Source of the DNA: Actinomycetes bacterium
GTDB taxonomy: Bacteria > Actinomycetota > Acidimicrobiia > Acidimicrobiales > Palsa-688
DNA length: 64,000 nucleotides
Assembly (NCBI GenBank): GCA_021787365.1
Contig: JAJYMB010000144.1
Coordinates: 124,001-188,000 of the forward strand
Reading direction: 5' to 3'
Position 1 is the stretch's first letter. Every line of letters starts with the position of its first letter. Under the pieces are notes generated by a model, which was not told where the DNA came from, ran no database searches, and saw only the letters and a program-made list of their open reading frames with translations. Both the position numbers and the translations under genes were made by a program. Below are positions 10,268 through 19,392 of the stretch, in pieces.

Positions 10268-12505
10268 GGCGGCCGGCGAGGCCAGGGCCTGCCTGAAGAA
10301 CTCCACACCGAGCGCGAGCAACCCTTCAGCCACCGCCTCTTGCGAGGCCACGTGGGTGATACCCGGCAGCGGCAGCACCGAGTGCACCCTCTGGGCCCTG
10401 AACAGGGCCCCCGAGAGCTCCAGGGTGTGGGCGGCGTAGACATTGTCGTCGGAGAGCCCGTGGACGAGCATGAGCGGCCGCGACAGGCCCGGGGCGAGGC
10501 GGAGCAGCGAGCTGCGCTCGTAGGCCTCGGGATGGTGGGCCGGGTGCCCGAGGAAGCGCTCGGTGTAGTAGGTGTCGTACAAGCGCCAGTCGGTGACGGG
10601 CGCGCCTGCGAGGGCCGCGTGGAACACGTCGGGGCGGGCGAGCACCGCGAGTGCCGCCAGGTAGCCGCCGAACGACCATCCCTGCACACCGACCCGGCTG
10701 AGGTCGAGCTCGGGGACCTGTTCTGCTACGGCCTGGAGGGTCGCGACCTGGTCCTCCAGGACCGGGCCGGCCAGGTCGAGGTAGACCTCGTGCTCCCATT
10801 CAGGCCCCCGCCCGGGGGTGCCCCGCCCGTCGGCCACCACGACGGCGAAACCCTGGTCGGCCGTCCACTGCGCCTCGAGCCACCCTCCACGGGACGCCAA
10901 GACCCGTTGGTGGCCCGGCCCCCCGTAGGGCGCCATGATCACTGGGAGCTTCCCGCCGGCATGGCCTTTGGGCAGGCACACGCCCACGGACAGCTGGCGT
11001 TCGCCCACTCGGAGGAAAGTGACCGACGGTTCTACTACCGGCGTCTCGGCCAGGTTGGCCAGGGCCCTCGGCTCGGAGCCCTCCACGTGCACCTCCACTT
11101 TCGCCCCGTGCCAGCGCATGGTGCGCGAGGCCACCACCTTGACCGGCCCGTCGCCGACCGCCGACGAGACGCCGGCCTGCCGGGTCAGCTGGCGCAACCC
11201 GGTCGTGGGCGACCACGACCAGGCCTCCACCACCTCCGGCTCGCTCGAAGCACTAAAGACGAGCGAGCGGCCAGCGCTCGCCACCTCCCTCACCTGCAGG
11301 CCGGGCGGCGTGACCAGTTCGCCGTCCACCTCGAGGCGCCACGTCGCCCTGTCGGCGCGCGCCCACGCCAGCTTGCCGCCCTCGAGCCAGGCGGGAAGGC
11401 CGGCGGGCCAGCTCACCCAGGCTGGGTCGGTGGTGCGGGCGAGCTCTTCGGTTGCCCCGCTCGCCGGGTCGGCCGCCAGCACGGAGCAGGCCTTGTGGTC
11501 CCTTTGCTCGACGAGCAGGAGCGGCGGTCCCTCGGGCACCCACTGGACCGAGACGAGGTACGGGTAGCGCTCGGCGTCCCAACCGATCTGGCGCCGGCGG
11601 CCCCCGCCCGGCACGGCCTCCAGGAGCCACAGGCTTACGAGGGCGTCGGCGGTACCGGCAGCCGGGTAGCGATGAGGCTCCGGGTGGGCGCCGGGGGAGG
11701 CGGCATCTGCCGTCCACCACACCCCGACCGGTGAAGTGTCGACCCGGGCAGCCAGGAGCGAACCCCCGTCGGGCGCCCACCAATAGCCGCGAGAGCGCCC
11801 CATCTCCTCTGCGGCAATGAACTCGGCAGACCCCCAGCTCACGTGCTCGGCGCGCGGTTCCCCCACCTCGCCGTCGTTGCCCGCCTCGGCGGCCAGCACG
11901 AAGTGCGGCCCCTCTCCGGCGGTGGCCACGGCGTACAAGGCTGGGCCGGCGCAGAAGCCGACGAGCTTCCCGAGCGGGTCGGGGCGGGGGTCGACGACGC
12001 CGGCCGGCGCCGGGAGCCTCACCGGGGACGGGCGGGCGGCGGCAGGCCGCTGACCGGCGCCCGGGGGGCCCGGGGGGCCCGCGCCGCTCGCATCGGCGCC
12101 GGCGGCCCCCGTGCCGTCTTCGTCGACGAGCGGCACCCACCACAACTGGCCGGCCAGCGAGAAGGCCGCGTGTTCGACGGGCCTGTCGCACGAGTACCCG
12201 ACTATCCCTCCGGCCAGCTCGCGGCTGCGCTCCCGCCGGGCTCGTTCCTCGGGTGAGAGCGCTTCGGGCCCCGCCCCGAGCACCGCCCTGGCACTGGCGA
12301 CCTCGCGCTCGGTACCGCTCGCGACTTCATAGACCCAGAGCGAGTTGGCGGGGTCGTCGCCGGCGCCGGACCGGAGGAACACCACCCGCGAGCCGTCTGG
12401 CGCCACCGTGAAGCTTCTCGGCACCCCGAGCGTGAAGCGCCGGGCCCGGGCCTGCTGGCGGGCGAAGCCTCCGGTCGCCTTGAGTGCGTCCATCGAGTTG
12501 GGCAC
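10262..12505 (-). CDS. S9 family prolyl oligopeptidase / dipeptidyl peptidase IV-like
   Basis: VGVQGWSFGGYLAALAVLARPDVFHAALAGAPVTDWRLYDTYYTERFLG and LVHGLSDDNVYAAHTLELS: catalytic Ser/Asp motifs with an N-terminal propeller. Confidence 0.93.
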   Translation of the reverse strand: MPNSMDALKATGGFARQQARARRFTLGVPRSFTVAPDGSRVVFLRSGAGDDPANSLWVYEVASGTEREVASARAVLGAGPEALSPEERARRERSRELAGGIVGYSCDRPVEHAAFSLAGQLWWVPLVDEDGTGAAGADASGAGPPGPPGAGQRPAAARPSPVRLPAPAGVVDPRPDPLGKLVGFCAGPALYAVATAGEGPHFVLAAEAGNDGEVGEPRAEHVSWGSAEFIAAEEMGRSRGYWWAPDGGSLLAARVDTSPVGVWWTADAASPGAHPEPHRYPAAGTADALVSLWLLEAVPGGGRRRQIGWDAERYPYLVSVQWVPEGPPLLLVEQRDHKACSVLAADPASGATEELARTTDPAWVSWPAGLPAWLEGGKLAWARADRATWRLEVDGELVTPPGLQVREVASAGRSLVFSASSEPEVVEAWSWSPTTGLRQLTRQAGVSSAVGDGPVKVVASRTMRWHGAKVEVHVEGSEPRALANLAETPVVEPSVTFLRVGERQLSVGVCLPKGHAGGKLPVIMAPYGGPGHQRVLASRGGWLEAQWTADQGFAVVVADGRGTPGRGPEWEHEVYLDLAGPVLEDQVATLQAVAEQVPELDLSRVGVQGWSFGGYLAALAVLARPDVFHAALAGAPVTDWRLYDTYYTERFLGHPAHHPEAYERSSLLRLAPGLSRPLMLVHGLSDDNVYAAHTLELSGALFRAQRVHSVLPLPGITHVASQEAVAEGLLALGVEFFRQALASPAAG

Positions 12506-12567
12506 GCTACCAGCCGGCGGTCAGCGGCCCCCGCTCCGAGGACATGCTCGGCCCCAAGCGCATTGCA

Positions 12568-13581
12568 TCAGGATGAGACCAGCGGCAACTGCAAGTTGGG
12601 GTCCACGGGGGTGCCGAGAGGGGTCGGCCCGTCGGTGCGGAGCCGGTACCAGGCCGAAGCCCCGATCATGGCAGCGTTGTCGGTGCACATCGCACGTGAA
12701 GGTATGAAGGCGGCTCGGCCGTCCTCCCGGCAGACCTGCTCGACACGCGTACGCAGCGCGGTGTTGGCAGCCACACCGCCCCCTATGCACATGGCCCGGG
12801 CCGAGACTTCTCGTGCCGCCGCCCGCGTCTTCGCCACGAGGACCTCCACGACCGCCTCCTGGAAGCTGGCGGCGACGTCGCCGATCGGGGCGTCGGGGTT
12901 GGCCCGCATGTAGCGCACGACGGCTGTCTTCAGACCGCTGAAGGAAAAGTTGTAGCCCTGGCCGGCGAGGCCGCGGGGAAAGGCTATGGCATCGGGCCTG
13001 CCACTGCCGGCGGCCCGCTCGATCGCCGGCCCCCCCGGGTAACCGAGGCCCAAGAACCGCGCCACCTTGTCAAACGCCTCACCTGCCGCGTCGTCCACCG
13101 TCTGGCCGAGCAAGCGGTACTCGACCCCGCCGAGGGCGGCCTTTTGCATGCAGATGAGCATGGTGTGGCCGCCGGACACGAGCAGCACGACCGTCGGCAG
13201 GCTGAGCTCGGGGTCCTCCAAGAAGGCAGCGTGCAGGTGGCCCTCCATGTGGTTGACCCCGACAAAAGGCAGGCCCCAGCTCCAGGCGTAGGCCTTGGCC
13301 GCGCTCGCGCCCACCAGGAGCGAACCCACCAGGCCGGGCCCGAGCGTCGCGGCCACCGCGTCCAGGTCCCCCGAACTGACGCCGGCGCGGCCGAGCGCTT
13401 CGGCCACGGCCGGCCCGAGCAGCTCCAGGTGCGCCCGGCTCGCCACCTCCGGGACCACACCGCCGAAGTCGGCGTGAAGGCGAGCCTGGCTGCTCACGAC
13501 CGAGGAAAGGACCTTGCGGCCGTCCTCCACGACCGCTGCGGCCGTCTCGTCACAAGAGGTCTCTATGGCCAGGACCTTCAC
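12568..13581 (-). CDS. tsaD: tRNA N6-adenosine threonylcarbamoyltransferase
   Basis: MKVLAIETSCDETAAAVVEDGRKVLSSVVSSQ...GVNHMEGHLHAAFL...GGGVAANTALR. Confidence 0.97.
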   Translation of the reverse strand: MKVLAIETSCDETAAAVVEDGRKVLSSVVSSQARLHADFGGVVPEVASRAHLELLGPAVAEALGRAGVSSGDLDAVAATLGPGLVGSLLVGASAAKAYAWSWGLPFVGVNHMEGHLHAAFLEDPELSLPTVVLLVSGGHTMLICMQKAALGGVEYRLLGQTVDDAAGEAFDKVARFLGLGYPGGPAIERAAGSGRPDAIAFPRGLAGQGYNFSFSGLKTAVVRYMRANPDAPIGDVAASFQEAVVEVLVAKTRAAAREVSARAMCIGGGVAANTALRTRVEQVCREDGRAAFIPSRAMCTDNAAMIGASAWYRLRTDGPTPLGTPVDPNLQLPLVSS

Positions 13582-13651
13582 CGCCGCCCCCTATAGGCAG
13601 CGGCTCGGACTTCCAACGCCCGTCCCGACCGGAAGAGGCCAACGGGGCCCC

Positions 13652-14176
13652 TCACCGGCCCCGCTCCAGCTCCTCGAGCCTGGCTTGGACCTCGGGCGAA
13701 CCGAGCCGGTAAAGCCACATCACCAGCGCGTCCTCGCCCGTCTCCGGGTAGTAGTTGCGGCGCGTGCCTGCGGTCACGAACCCGAAGTTCCGGTACAACG
13801 CCTGCGCCCCCAGGTTGCCCACCCTCACTTCCAGGGTCATGGCCACGCACCCCCGCCGTGTCCCCTCATGGGCCAAGTGGGCGAGGAGGAGCGTGCCGAG
13901 GCCCTGCCGGCGCAGCGACGGGGCGATGGCGATGTTGGTCACGTGGGCCTCGTCGGCCACGAACATGAGCCCTCCGTAGCCCGCCACCCGCCCTCCAGTG
14001 CGCACGACCACGTAATAACGGGAGGCGCCCTGGGACAACTCGTTGTTGAACACGCCGAGCGACCACGGCTTCGGGTGGGCCTTGTGCTCTATGCGCATCA
14101 CGGCGGGGAGGTGGCGCCGGCGCATCCGTTCGAAGGTCACCGTCTGGCTGGCCGTGCCTTGGGCGCCGAGCTTCAT
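13652..14176 (-). CDS. rimI: ribosomal protein S18-alanine N-acetyltransferase (GNAT)
   Basis: MRIEHKAHPKPWSLGVFNNEL...VTNIAIAPSLRRQGLGTLLLAHL...LYRNFGFVTAGTRRNYY; sits between tsaB and tsaD. Confidence 0.9.
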   Translation of the reverse strand: MKLGAQGTASQTVTFERMRRRHLPAVMRIEHKAHPKPWSLGVFNNELSQGASRYYVVVRTGGRVAGYGGLMFVADEAHVTNIAIAPSLRRQGLGTLLLAHLAHEGTRRGCVAMTLEVRVGNLGAQALYRNFGFVTAGTRRNYYPETGEDALVMWLYRLGSPEVQARLEELERGR

Positions 14177-14973
14177 GCGCCCAGCCTGGTACCGACGCGC
14201 GCGGATCCGGCGTCGTCATAGGACCTCGCGCCCGGCTCGGGAGGCGACGGACGCGCCACCCGGCCCGACACCTCTTCCCAGCCGATGCGTACATCGGCCT
14301 GGCGAAGGTATAAGGGGCCCGGGAGTTCGCGTGGCGCGCCCGCCTCGGTCAGCCCGGCCCAACCAAGGGCGGCCACTGCGTCGGCAGATGGCCACATCTC
14401 GTCCGGTCCCCCCACCTCGGCCCCCGCTAAAGACAGCGCGTCGCGGTAACGCCGAGCGCCGTCCCCGACCGCCAGCAACGGTGGGCCGGCCGAGGCCAGC
14501 TCGCCGGCGGCCAGCGCTGCCAGTTCGCCAGCTACCGTCTCCGGCGGCGAGACGGCGGGGGGGCGCAGCTCTCGCAGCTCTGCGCCGTCACCGCGGTAGA
14601 GAGCCCAGAAGACCTCCCCCCGCCTGGCGTCCACGACGGCTACTAGGAGGCCCGGGCGGCGCCGGTGCGGGTAGGCCAGCGCGTCCAGGCTGCTCACGCC
14701 CACAGCGGGCAAACCCCTAGCCGCGGCCATCGCTCGAGCCGTTGCCAAACCGACCCTGAGGCCGGTGAAAAGCCCCGGCCCGCGGTCCACAGCGACCGCC
14801 TCTATATGACCTGGGCCCCAGCCGGCCTGCCGGCAGAGGTGGTCCACGGCCGGCATAAGCACCTCGGCATGGCGTTGACCAGCGACGAGCGAGAAACCTG
14901 CCACCGGTTCCCCCGAGTCCCACAGGGCACAACCCACGCGGCGTGTCGCAGTCTCTATCGCTAGCAGCTTCAC
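14173..14973 (-). CDS. tsaB: tRNA threonylcarbamoyladenosine biosynthesis protein TsaB
   Basis: MKLLAIETATRRVGCALWDSGEPVAGFS...AVAVDRGPGLFTGLRVGLATARAMAAA. Confidence 0.95.
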   Translation of the reverse strand: MKLLAIETATRRVGCALWDSGEPVAGFSLVAGQRHAEVLMPAVDHLCRQAGWGPGHIEAVAVDRGPGLFTGLRVGLATARAMAAARGLPAVGVSSLDALAYPHRRRPGLLVAVVDARRGEVFWALYRGDGAELRELRPPAVSPPETVAGELAALAAGELASAGPPLLAVGDGARRYRDALSLAGAEVGGPDEMWPSADAVAALGWAGLTEAGAPRELPGPLYLRQADVRIGWEEVSGRVARPSPPEPGARSYDDAGSARVGTRLGA

Positions 14974-14976
14974 GAA

Positions 14977-16719
14977 GTGTCCTCTGCGTCGAGCGTCCTC
15001 ATCACAGGCTCGTGGCAGACTATCGGCACGGGCAAGAACACGGACCTGGGGGCGCTCCAGCGCGTGGCGGAGGAGGCCTCAGCGTGCACGCGGTGCCGGC
15101 TCGCCGCCGGGCGCACCAATGTCGTGTTCGGGATGGGCAACCCTCGTTCGCAGCTCATCCTCGTCGGCGAGGGCCCCGGCGAACAGGAGGACTTACAGGG
15201 TTTGCCCTTCGTGGGACGCTCGGGGCAGCTGCTGGACCGCTTGATGCTGGAAGAGATCGGCATCACGCGGGAGGACTGCTACGTGGCGAACGTCGTCAAA
15301 TGTCTTCGGTACACGACTCCGGTGAAACTGGGCAACGGCTCTTGGGAGAGGATCGGCCGGCTAGTGCGCCAGCGTTACCAAGGCGACGTGATGTCCGTGG
15401 ATGAGTCCGGTCGCCTTGTGAAGCGGCCCGTGATCGGCTGGTACGCAACGCCCCTGGCCGGTAGGCGGACGTTCCGCCTTTCGTACCGCAACGCCGAACG
15501 CTCCAGCCAGGGCACACGTGTCAACACGGTCTTGACCGAGGACCACGAGGTGCTCACGCCAGCGGGCTGGGCACCTGTGGGCCAACTCGTGCCCGGCACC
15601 GACGTGGCCACGGGAGAGGGGCTGAGCGACGTCGCGCGAGATGTCGTGATCGGTACGTTGCTCGGCGACGGGCACCTGAACGCCAGTAGTCCCCACTTGT
15701 CGATTTCGCACTCGGTGCGCCAAAGAGACTACGCCTTGTTCAAGGCTGGCCTGCTCCGTGAGCTCCACCCCGCGCTGACGAGCGGGGTACCGGTGCGTGC
15801 CGGAGACAGCGGCCCGTACCCCGTCGTCACGTTGAGGACTGCCGCGACGCGGTCTTTGCGAGTGTTGGCGACGGACTTCTATATCGAGGGACCAAAGCGC
15901 CGCAAGGTGGTCCCTCACTGGGTATGCGGCACGCTAAACGCCCGCTCCCTGGCAATCTGGTTCATGGACGATGGTCACGTGGCCAACCGCCCGCCCCGCA
16001 AAGCGAGCGCAGAGATCGCGACGTGGGCTTTCGACGAGACGAGCCTGTCCGTGTTGACAAAGTCACTGGACCAGCTTGGCATCAAGTGCAAACCAGGCAG
16101 GGCGCGGCTCCATTTCGATGCCAGAGAAACGGAGGCGCTCGCGCGAGCCATCGCTCCGTATGTACCACCCCCGATGCGTTACAAGCTCCCGCCGGAAATA
16201 GCTGCTACCCTCCCCTACGACCGGGAGCTCTGGAGGGCGGGCCCGAGTGAGGTCCTCTACGACGAGGCCATCGTGGAGGAAGTGACGCACAGGGGTACCG
16301 ACAAGACCTTCTTTTGCATCGACGTAGCTGAAACGCACAACTTCGTCACTGCCGGCGGGGTAGTCCACAACTGCAGGCCTCCTGGCAACCGGGACCCACT
16401 CCCAGATGAGATCGAGACATGCCGCCCGTACTTGGAAGCCCAGCTCGACCTTATAGATCCAAAAGTCGTCATCACTCTGGGGAACTTCGCCACCAAAGCG
16501 TTGCTCGGGACAACCGAGGGGATAAGCCGGCTCCGGGGCCGCGTTTACCCCTTCCGTTCCGGACGCCTCGTGCCCACCTTCCACCCCTCGGCGGCGTTGC
16601 GAGGCGGGGGTATGGTCGTCGCCCAGATGCGGGCCGACTTCGTGCGCGCGAAGGAGGTCCTGCGGGCAGGCAAGCGCTGGCGAACGCCAGCGCTACCGGA
16701 CCAGCGCCATGATGGGTGA
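14977..16719 (+). CDS. family 4 uracil-DNA glycosylase ([4Fe-4S]) interrupted in frame by an intein
   Basis: N-extein ACTRCRLAAGRTNVVFGMGNPRSQLILVGEGPGEQEDLQGLPFVGRSGQLLDRLM...VANVVK; C-extein CRPPGNRDPLPDEIETCRPYLEAQLDLIDPKVVITLGNFATKALLG...VPTFHPSAALRGG. Confidence 0.95.
   Translation: MSSASSVLITGSWQTIGTGKNTDLGALQRVAEEASACTRCRLAAGRTNVVFGMGNPRSQLILVGEGPGEQEDLQGLPFVGRSGQLLDRLMLEEIGITREDCYVANVVKCLRYTTPVKLGNGSWERIGRLVRQRYQGDVMSVDESGRLVKRPVIGWYATPLAGRRTFRLSYRNAERSSQGTRVNTVLTEDHEVLTPAGWAPVGQLVPGTDVATGEGLSDVARDVVIGTLLGDGHLNASSPHLSISHSVRQRDYALFKAGLLRELHPALTSGVPVRAGDSGPYPVVTLRTAATRSLRVLATDFYIEGPKRRKVVPHWVCGTLNARSLAIWFMDDGHVANRPPRKASAEIATWAFDETSLSVLTKSLDQLGIKCKPGRARLHFDARETEALARAIAPYVPPPMRYKLPPEIAATLPYDRELWRAGPSEVLYDEAIVEEVTHRGTDKTFFCIDVAETHNFVTAGGVVHNCRPPGNRDPLPDEIETCRPYLEAQLDLIDPKVVITLGNFATKALLGTTEGISRLRGRVYPFRSGRLVPTFHPSAALRGGGMVVAQMRADFVRAKEVLRAGKRWRTPALPDQRHDG
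15301..16371 (+). mobile_element. intein (357 aa) with LAGLIDADG/DOD homing endonuclease
   Basis: Block A CLRYTTPVKLGNGSWERIG; block B TVLTEDHEVLTPAGW; endonuclease motifs VIGTLLGDGHLN and LAIWFMDDGHV; C-terminal FFCIDVAETHNFVTAGGVVHN followed by +1 Cys. Excision restores NVVKCRPPGNRDP. Confidence 0.95.
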
Positions 16720-17263
16720 CCGCCAGAGCGGGCTCTGTGTCATCGCGCCGACCTCGGAGGACACCGAGAGTTGTGGGGCCGCCCTGGCCCCCTTGGTGAA
16801 ACCGGGTGACACCGTCCTTTTGAGCGGTGATCTCGGCACCGGAAAAACGACCTTCACACAGGGTCTCGCCCGCGCCCTCGGAGTGGAAGGCCCCGTCACG
16901 AGCCCGACCTTCGTGCTTGTGCACAGCTACCACACGAAAGCCGGTTGGGACCTCCTGCATGCGGACGTTTGGCGGGTCGAGCAACTCCAAGAGGTAGTCG
17001 ACCTCGCCATTCCCGAGCTAGTCGAGGAGGGCGCCGCAGCCGTCATCGAATGGGGCGAGAGAGCGGCCCCTGCACTGGCGAGAGACTGCCTGCACGTGAC
17101 CATCGAGTTCGCTGACGCTTCGGCGGCTGCGCCACCAGCCCCGGGAGCCGGTGCCAGCCCGGTCGGCCCAGGAGGCCCTCGTCGGCTGCAATTCCGCGCA
17201 GAGGGCCCCAACTGGCAAGAGAGGGTTCGCCAGCTTTCGGACAGGCTGGCAAAGGGCTCCTGA
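16709..17263 (+). CDS. tsaE: tRNA threonylcarbamoyladenosine biosynthesis ATPase TsaE
   Basis: LVKPGDTVLLSGDLGTGKTTFTQGLARALGVEGPVTSPTFVLVHSY...LLHADVWRVEQLQEV...VIEWGERA. Confidence 0.94.
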   Translation: MMGDRQSGLCVIAPTSEDTESCGAALAPLVKPGDTVLLSGDLGTGKTTFTQGLARALGVEGPVTSPTFVLVHSYHTKAGWDLLHADVWRVEQLQEVVDLAIPELVEEGAAAVIEWGERAAPALARDCLHVTIEFADASAAAPPAPGAGASPVGPGGPRRLQFRAEGPNWQERVRQLSDRLAKGS

Positions 17264-17490
17264 ACATTGCCTCCAAAGGCAACACTGCCTTCAATGCCTG
17301 GAAAGTTCGCGCACTCAGCCCGACGGCGGCGGCTCTTGGCCCCAAGGGGCGGCCGTGAGCGGTAGGCGCGCCCCAGCCAGGAGCCGAGGCAAAGCTTCGA
17401 CCTCTCGTGTTCTCGGTTCATGTTCTCGACCGCCTAGCCGATGACGGGGAGCGTCAGAACTTCCCGAAAAGCCTCGCCTTCCGCGATTAG

Positions 17491-17506
17491 TGATATCATA
17501 TAGCTA
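17491..17506. promoter_or_regulatory. palindromic AT-rich box TGATATCA-TA-TAGCTA upstream of SPFH/RHH pair
   Basis: TGATATCA (17491-17498) and TAGCTA (17501-17506), both self-complementary, directly upstream of the SPFH start. Confidence 0.45.
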
Positions 17507-17550
17507 TCGCGGTGGCCAGAGTGCCGCCGGCATGGACCGAGGAGGTTCAC

Positions 17551-18492
17551 ATGAGCAAGGAACGCCAGGCCACGGCCTGGCCAGGCTGGCCGGTGCTGGC
17601 CTTGACAATCGCGCTTTATGCCTTCGGCTCGACAATGCTCGCCTTGGGCGCGACGTGGGAGACCTGGACCGGGCTCGCCGCGCTCGCGCTGGCGGTGCTC
17701 TCGTCGCTCGGCTTCTTCACCCTGCAGCCCAACGAGGCGCGCGTACTGATCCTGTTCGGCCGCTACAAGGGCACGACCCGACAAGTCGGGTTCTTGTGGG
17801 GCAACCCCTTCTTCAGCAACGGTTCCACAGGCAGGCGTTCGCGCCCGCTCGGCCGGCGTGACCCCGGCGTCGCGCAGGCTGCCCGGCGTCTGCCCCGGTA
17901 CAAGGTCTCGCTCCGCGCCCGCACCCTCCTCGGCGACCGGCTCAAGGTGAACGACCGCGCCGGCAACCCCGTAGAGATCGCCGCCGTCGTCGTGTGGCAC
18001 GTCGAGGACACCGCCCAGGCGATCTTCGACGTGGACGACTTCGAGGCCTACGTCGAAATGCAGAGCGAGACCGCTCTCAGGCACCTCGCCACTTCGTACG
18101 CTTACGACCACGGCGAGGGAGAGGAAACCATGGTCACTCTGCGCGGCAACGTGGACCAGGTCTCCGCCGCGCTGAAAGACGAGCTCGGGCACAGGTTGGA
18201 AAAGGCCGGCATCGCGGTGGACGAGGCGCGCCTCACCCACCTCGCCTACGCGCCCGAGATCGCCCAAGCCATGCTGCGCCGCCAGCAGGCCGAGGCCGTG
18301 ATCGCGGCCCGCCGGAAGATCGTGCAAGGCGCGGTCGGGATGGTCGACCAGGCGCTGCAACTACTGAGCGAAAGGCAGGTCGTCGAGCTCGACGAGGAAC
18401 GCAAAGCGGCAATGGTGAGCAACCTGATGGTCGTGCTCTGCGGCGAGTCACAGGTGAGCCCGGTCGTAAACACCGGGACGCTCTACCAGTGA
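17551..18492 (+). CDS. SPFH domain (band 7/slipin-like) membrane protein
   Basis: Two N-terminal TM stretches; [84 protein letters not shown]. Start at MSKERQ. Confidence 0.9.
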   Translation: MSKERQATAWPGWPVLALTIALYAFGSTMLALGATWETWTGLAALALAVLSSLGFFTLQPNEARVLILFGRYKGTTRQVGFLWGNPFFSNGSTGRRSRPLGRRDPGVAQAARRLPRYKVSLRARTLLGDRLKVNDRAGNPVEIAAVVVWHVEDTAQAIFDVDDFEAYVEMQSETALRHLATSYAYDHGEGEETMVTLRGNVDQVSAALKDELGHRLEKAGIAVDEARLTHLAYAPEIAQAMLRRQQAEAVIAARRKIVQGAVGMVDQALQLLSERQVVELDEERKAAMVSNLMVVLCGESQVSPVVNTGTLYQ

Positions 18493-18499
18493 GGGCGGG

Positions 18500-18670
18500 G
18501 TGAGCGAGCGCAAGCAGTTCCTGTTGCGCATCGACCCCGAGCTCTGGCGGGAGCTCGAACGCTGGGCGGCCGACGACCTCCGCTCTGTCAATGCCCAAGT
18601 CGAATGGTTGCTCCGCGAGGCAGTACGCCGGCACAAAGGAGGCCGCGAACCACCCGCACGAGGGCCCTAG
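18500..18670 (+). CDS. Arc/ribbon-helix-helix family small DNA-binding protein
   Basis: GTG ORF absent from track (<60 aa): [56 protein letters not shown]; Arc-like RHH pattern, 7 bp after SPFH stop. Confidence 0.82.
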   Translation: MSERKQFLLRIDPELWRELERWAADDLRSVNAQVEWLLREAVRRHKGGREPPARGP

Positions 18671-18774
18671 CAGCCTCCCCGGGCCAGGGTTCCGATGAGA
18701 CCGGCTATGAGGCGGTCAGCCACGGCGCGCCGGCGCAAGCGACAACGAGTTGAGGAGGTGGCACGTCCCTCCCC

Positions 18775-19392
18775 TCAGCGGCCCGACAGATCTCGCACCC
18801 AGCTCGCGGCCGCGAGGGCAACGACAACGGCGGATACCGCGCCGGCGACGGCGACGACGGTGCCGGGCCCGACACCGGAGACCCCGGCCAGGCCCACGAC
18901 CACGCCGACGGCAAAGCCACCGCCGGCCAGCCCACCTACCCACAACCACCGCCGGCGCCGGTGCTCAGCCTTCCATGCCGAATGAGCCGATAGTTCCGCC
19001 GACCACCAGGCGAGCTCGCAAACAACGAGCAAAACAGTGGCAAAAGCCGAGGCGACCGCCACCGACACCGGCCGGCCCACCGCCCCGGCGAGGTAAGCCG
19101 CCCCGAGCAGCGCGGCCCCGGCCGAGACCGCAGCAAAGCCCCGAGCGAGCACTCCCACCGCCACGGCGACGACCCCAGCGGCAGCCAGTAACCCGAGAGG
19201 CCCGGCGAGCGACGGGTGGAGCAGTGCCGCCCACGCCCCGTCCCCGGCCGCGAGGACCACGGCGGCAGACGCCCGGAGCGGCTCGGGCCAGCGCCGCGCC
19301 CCGAGCGCCCACCTGAGGGCGGCGCCGGCTCGGCGGGCCCAACCATGCGCCGCCGGGCCTAGGAGGCCGAGCGCGCTTGGCGGCGAGCCCAT
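18775..19392 (-). CDS. hypothetical multi-pass membrane protein
   Basis: Hydrophobic segments AALLHPSLAGPLGLLAAAGVVAVAVGVLARG and AVASAFATVLLVVCELAWW; downstream of and overlapping the DUF58 gene. Confidence 0.55.
   Translation of the reverse strand: MGSPPSALGLLGPAAHGWARRAGAALRWALGARRWPEPLRASAAVVLAAGDGAWAALLHPSLAGPLGLLAAAGVVAVAVGVLARGFAAVSAGAALLGAAYLAGAVGRPVSVAVASAFATVLLVVCELAWWSAELSAHSAWKAEHRRRRWLWVGGLAGGGFAVGVVVGLAGVSGVGPGTVVAVAGAVSAVVVALAAASWVRDLSGR

Noticed and set aside
17267-17282. Short hairpin TTGCCTccaaAGGCAA after tsaE as a terminator
   Set aside because: Only a 6-bp stem without a T-tract; too weak to call.
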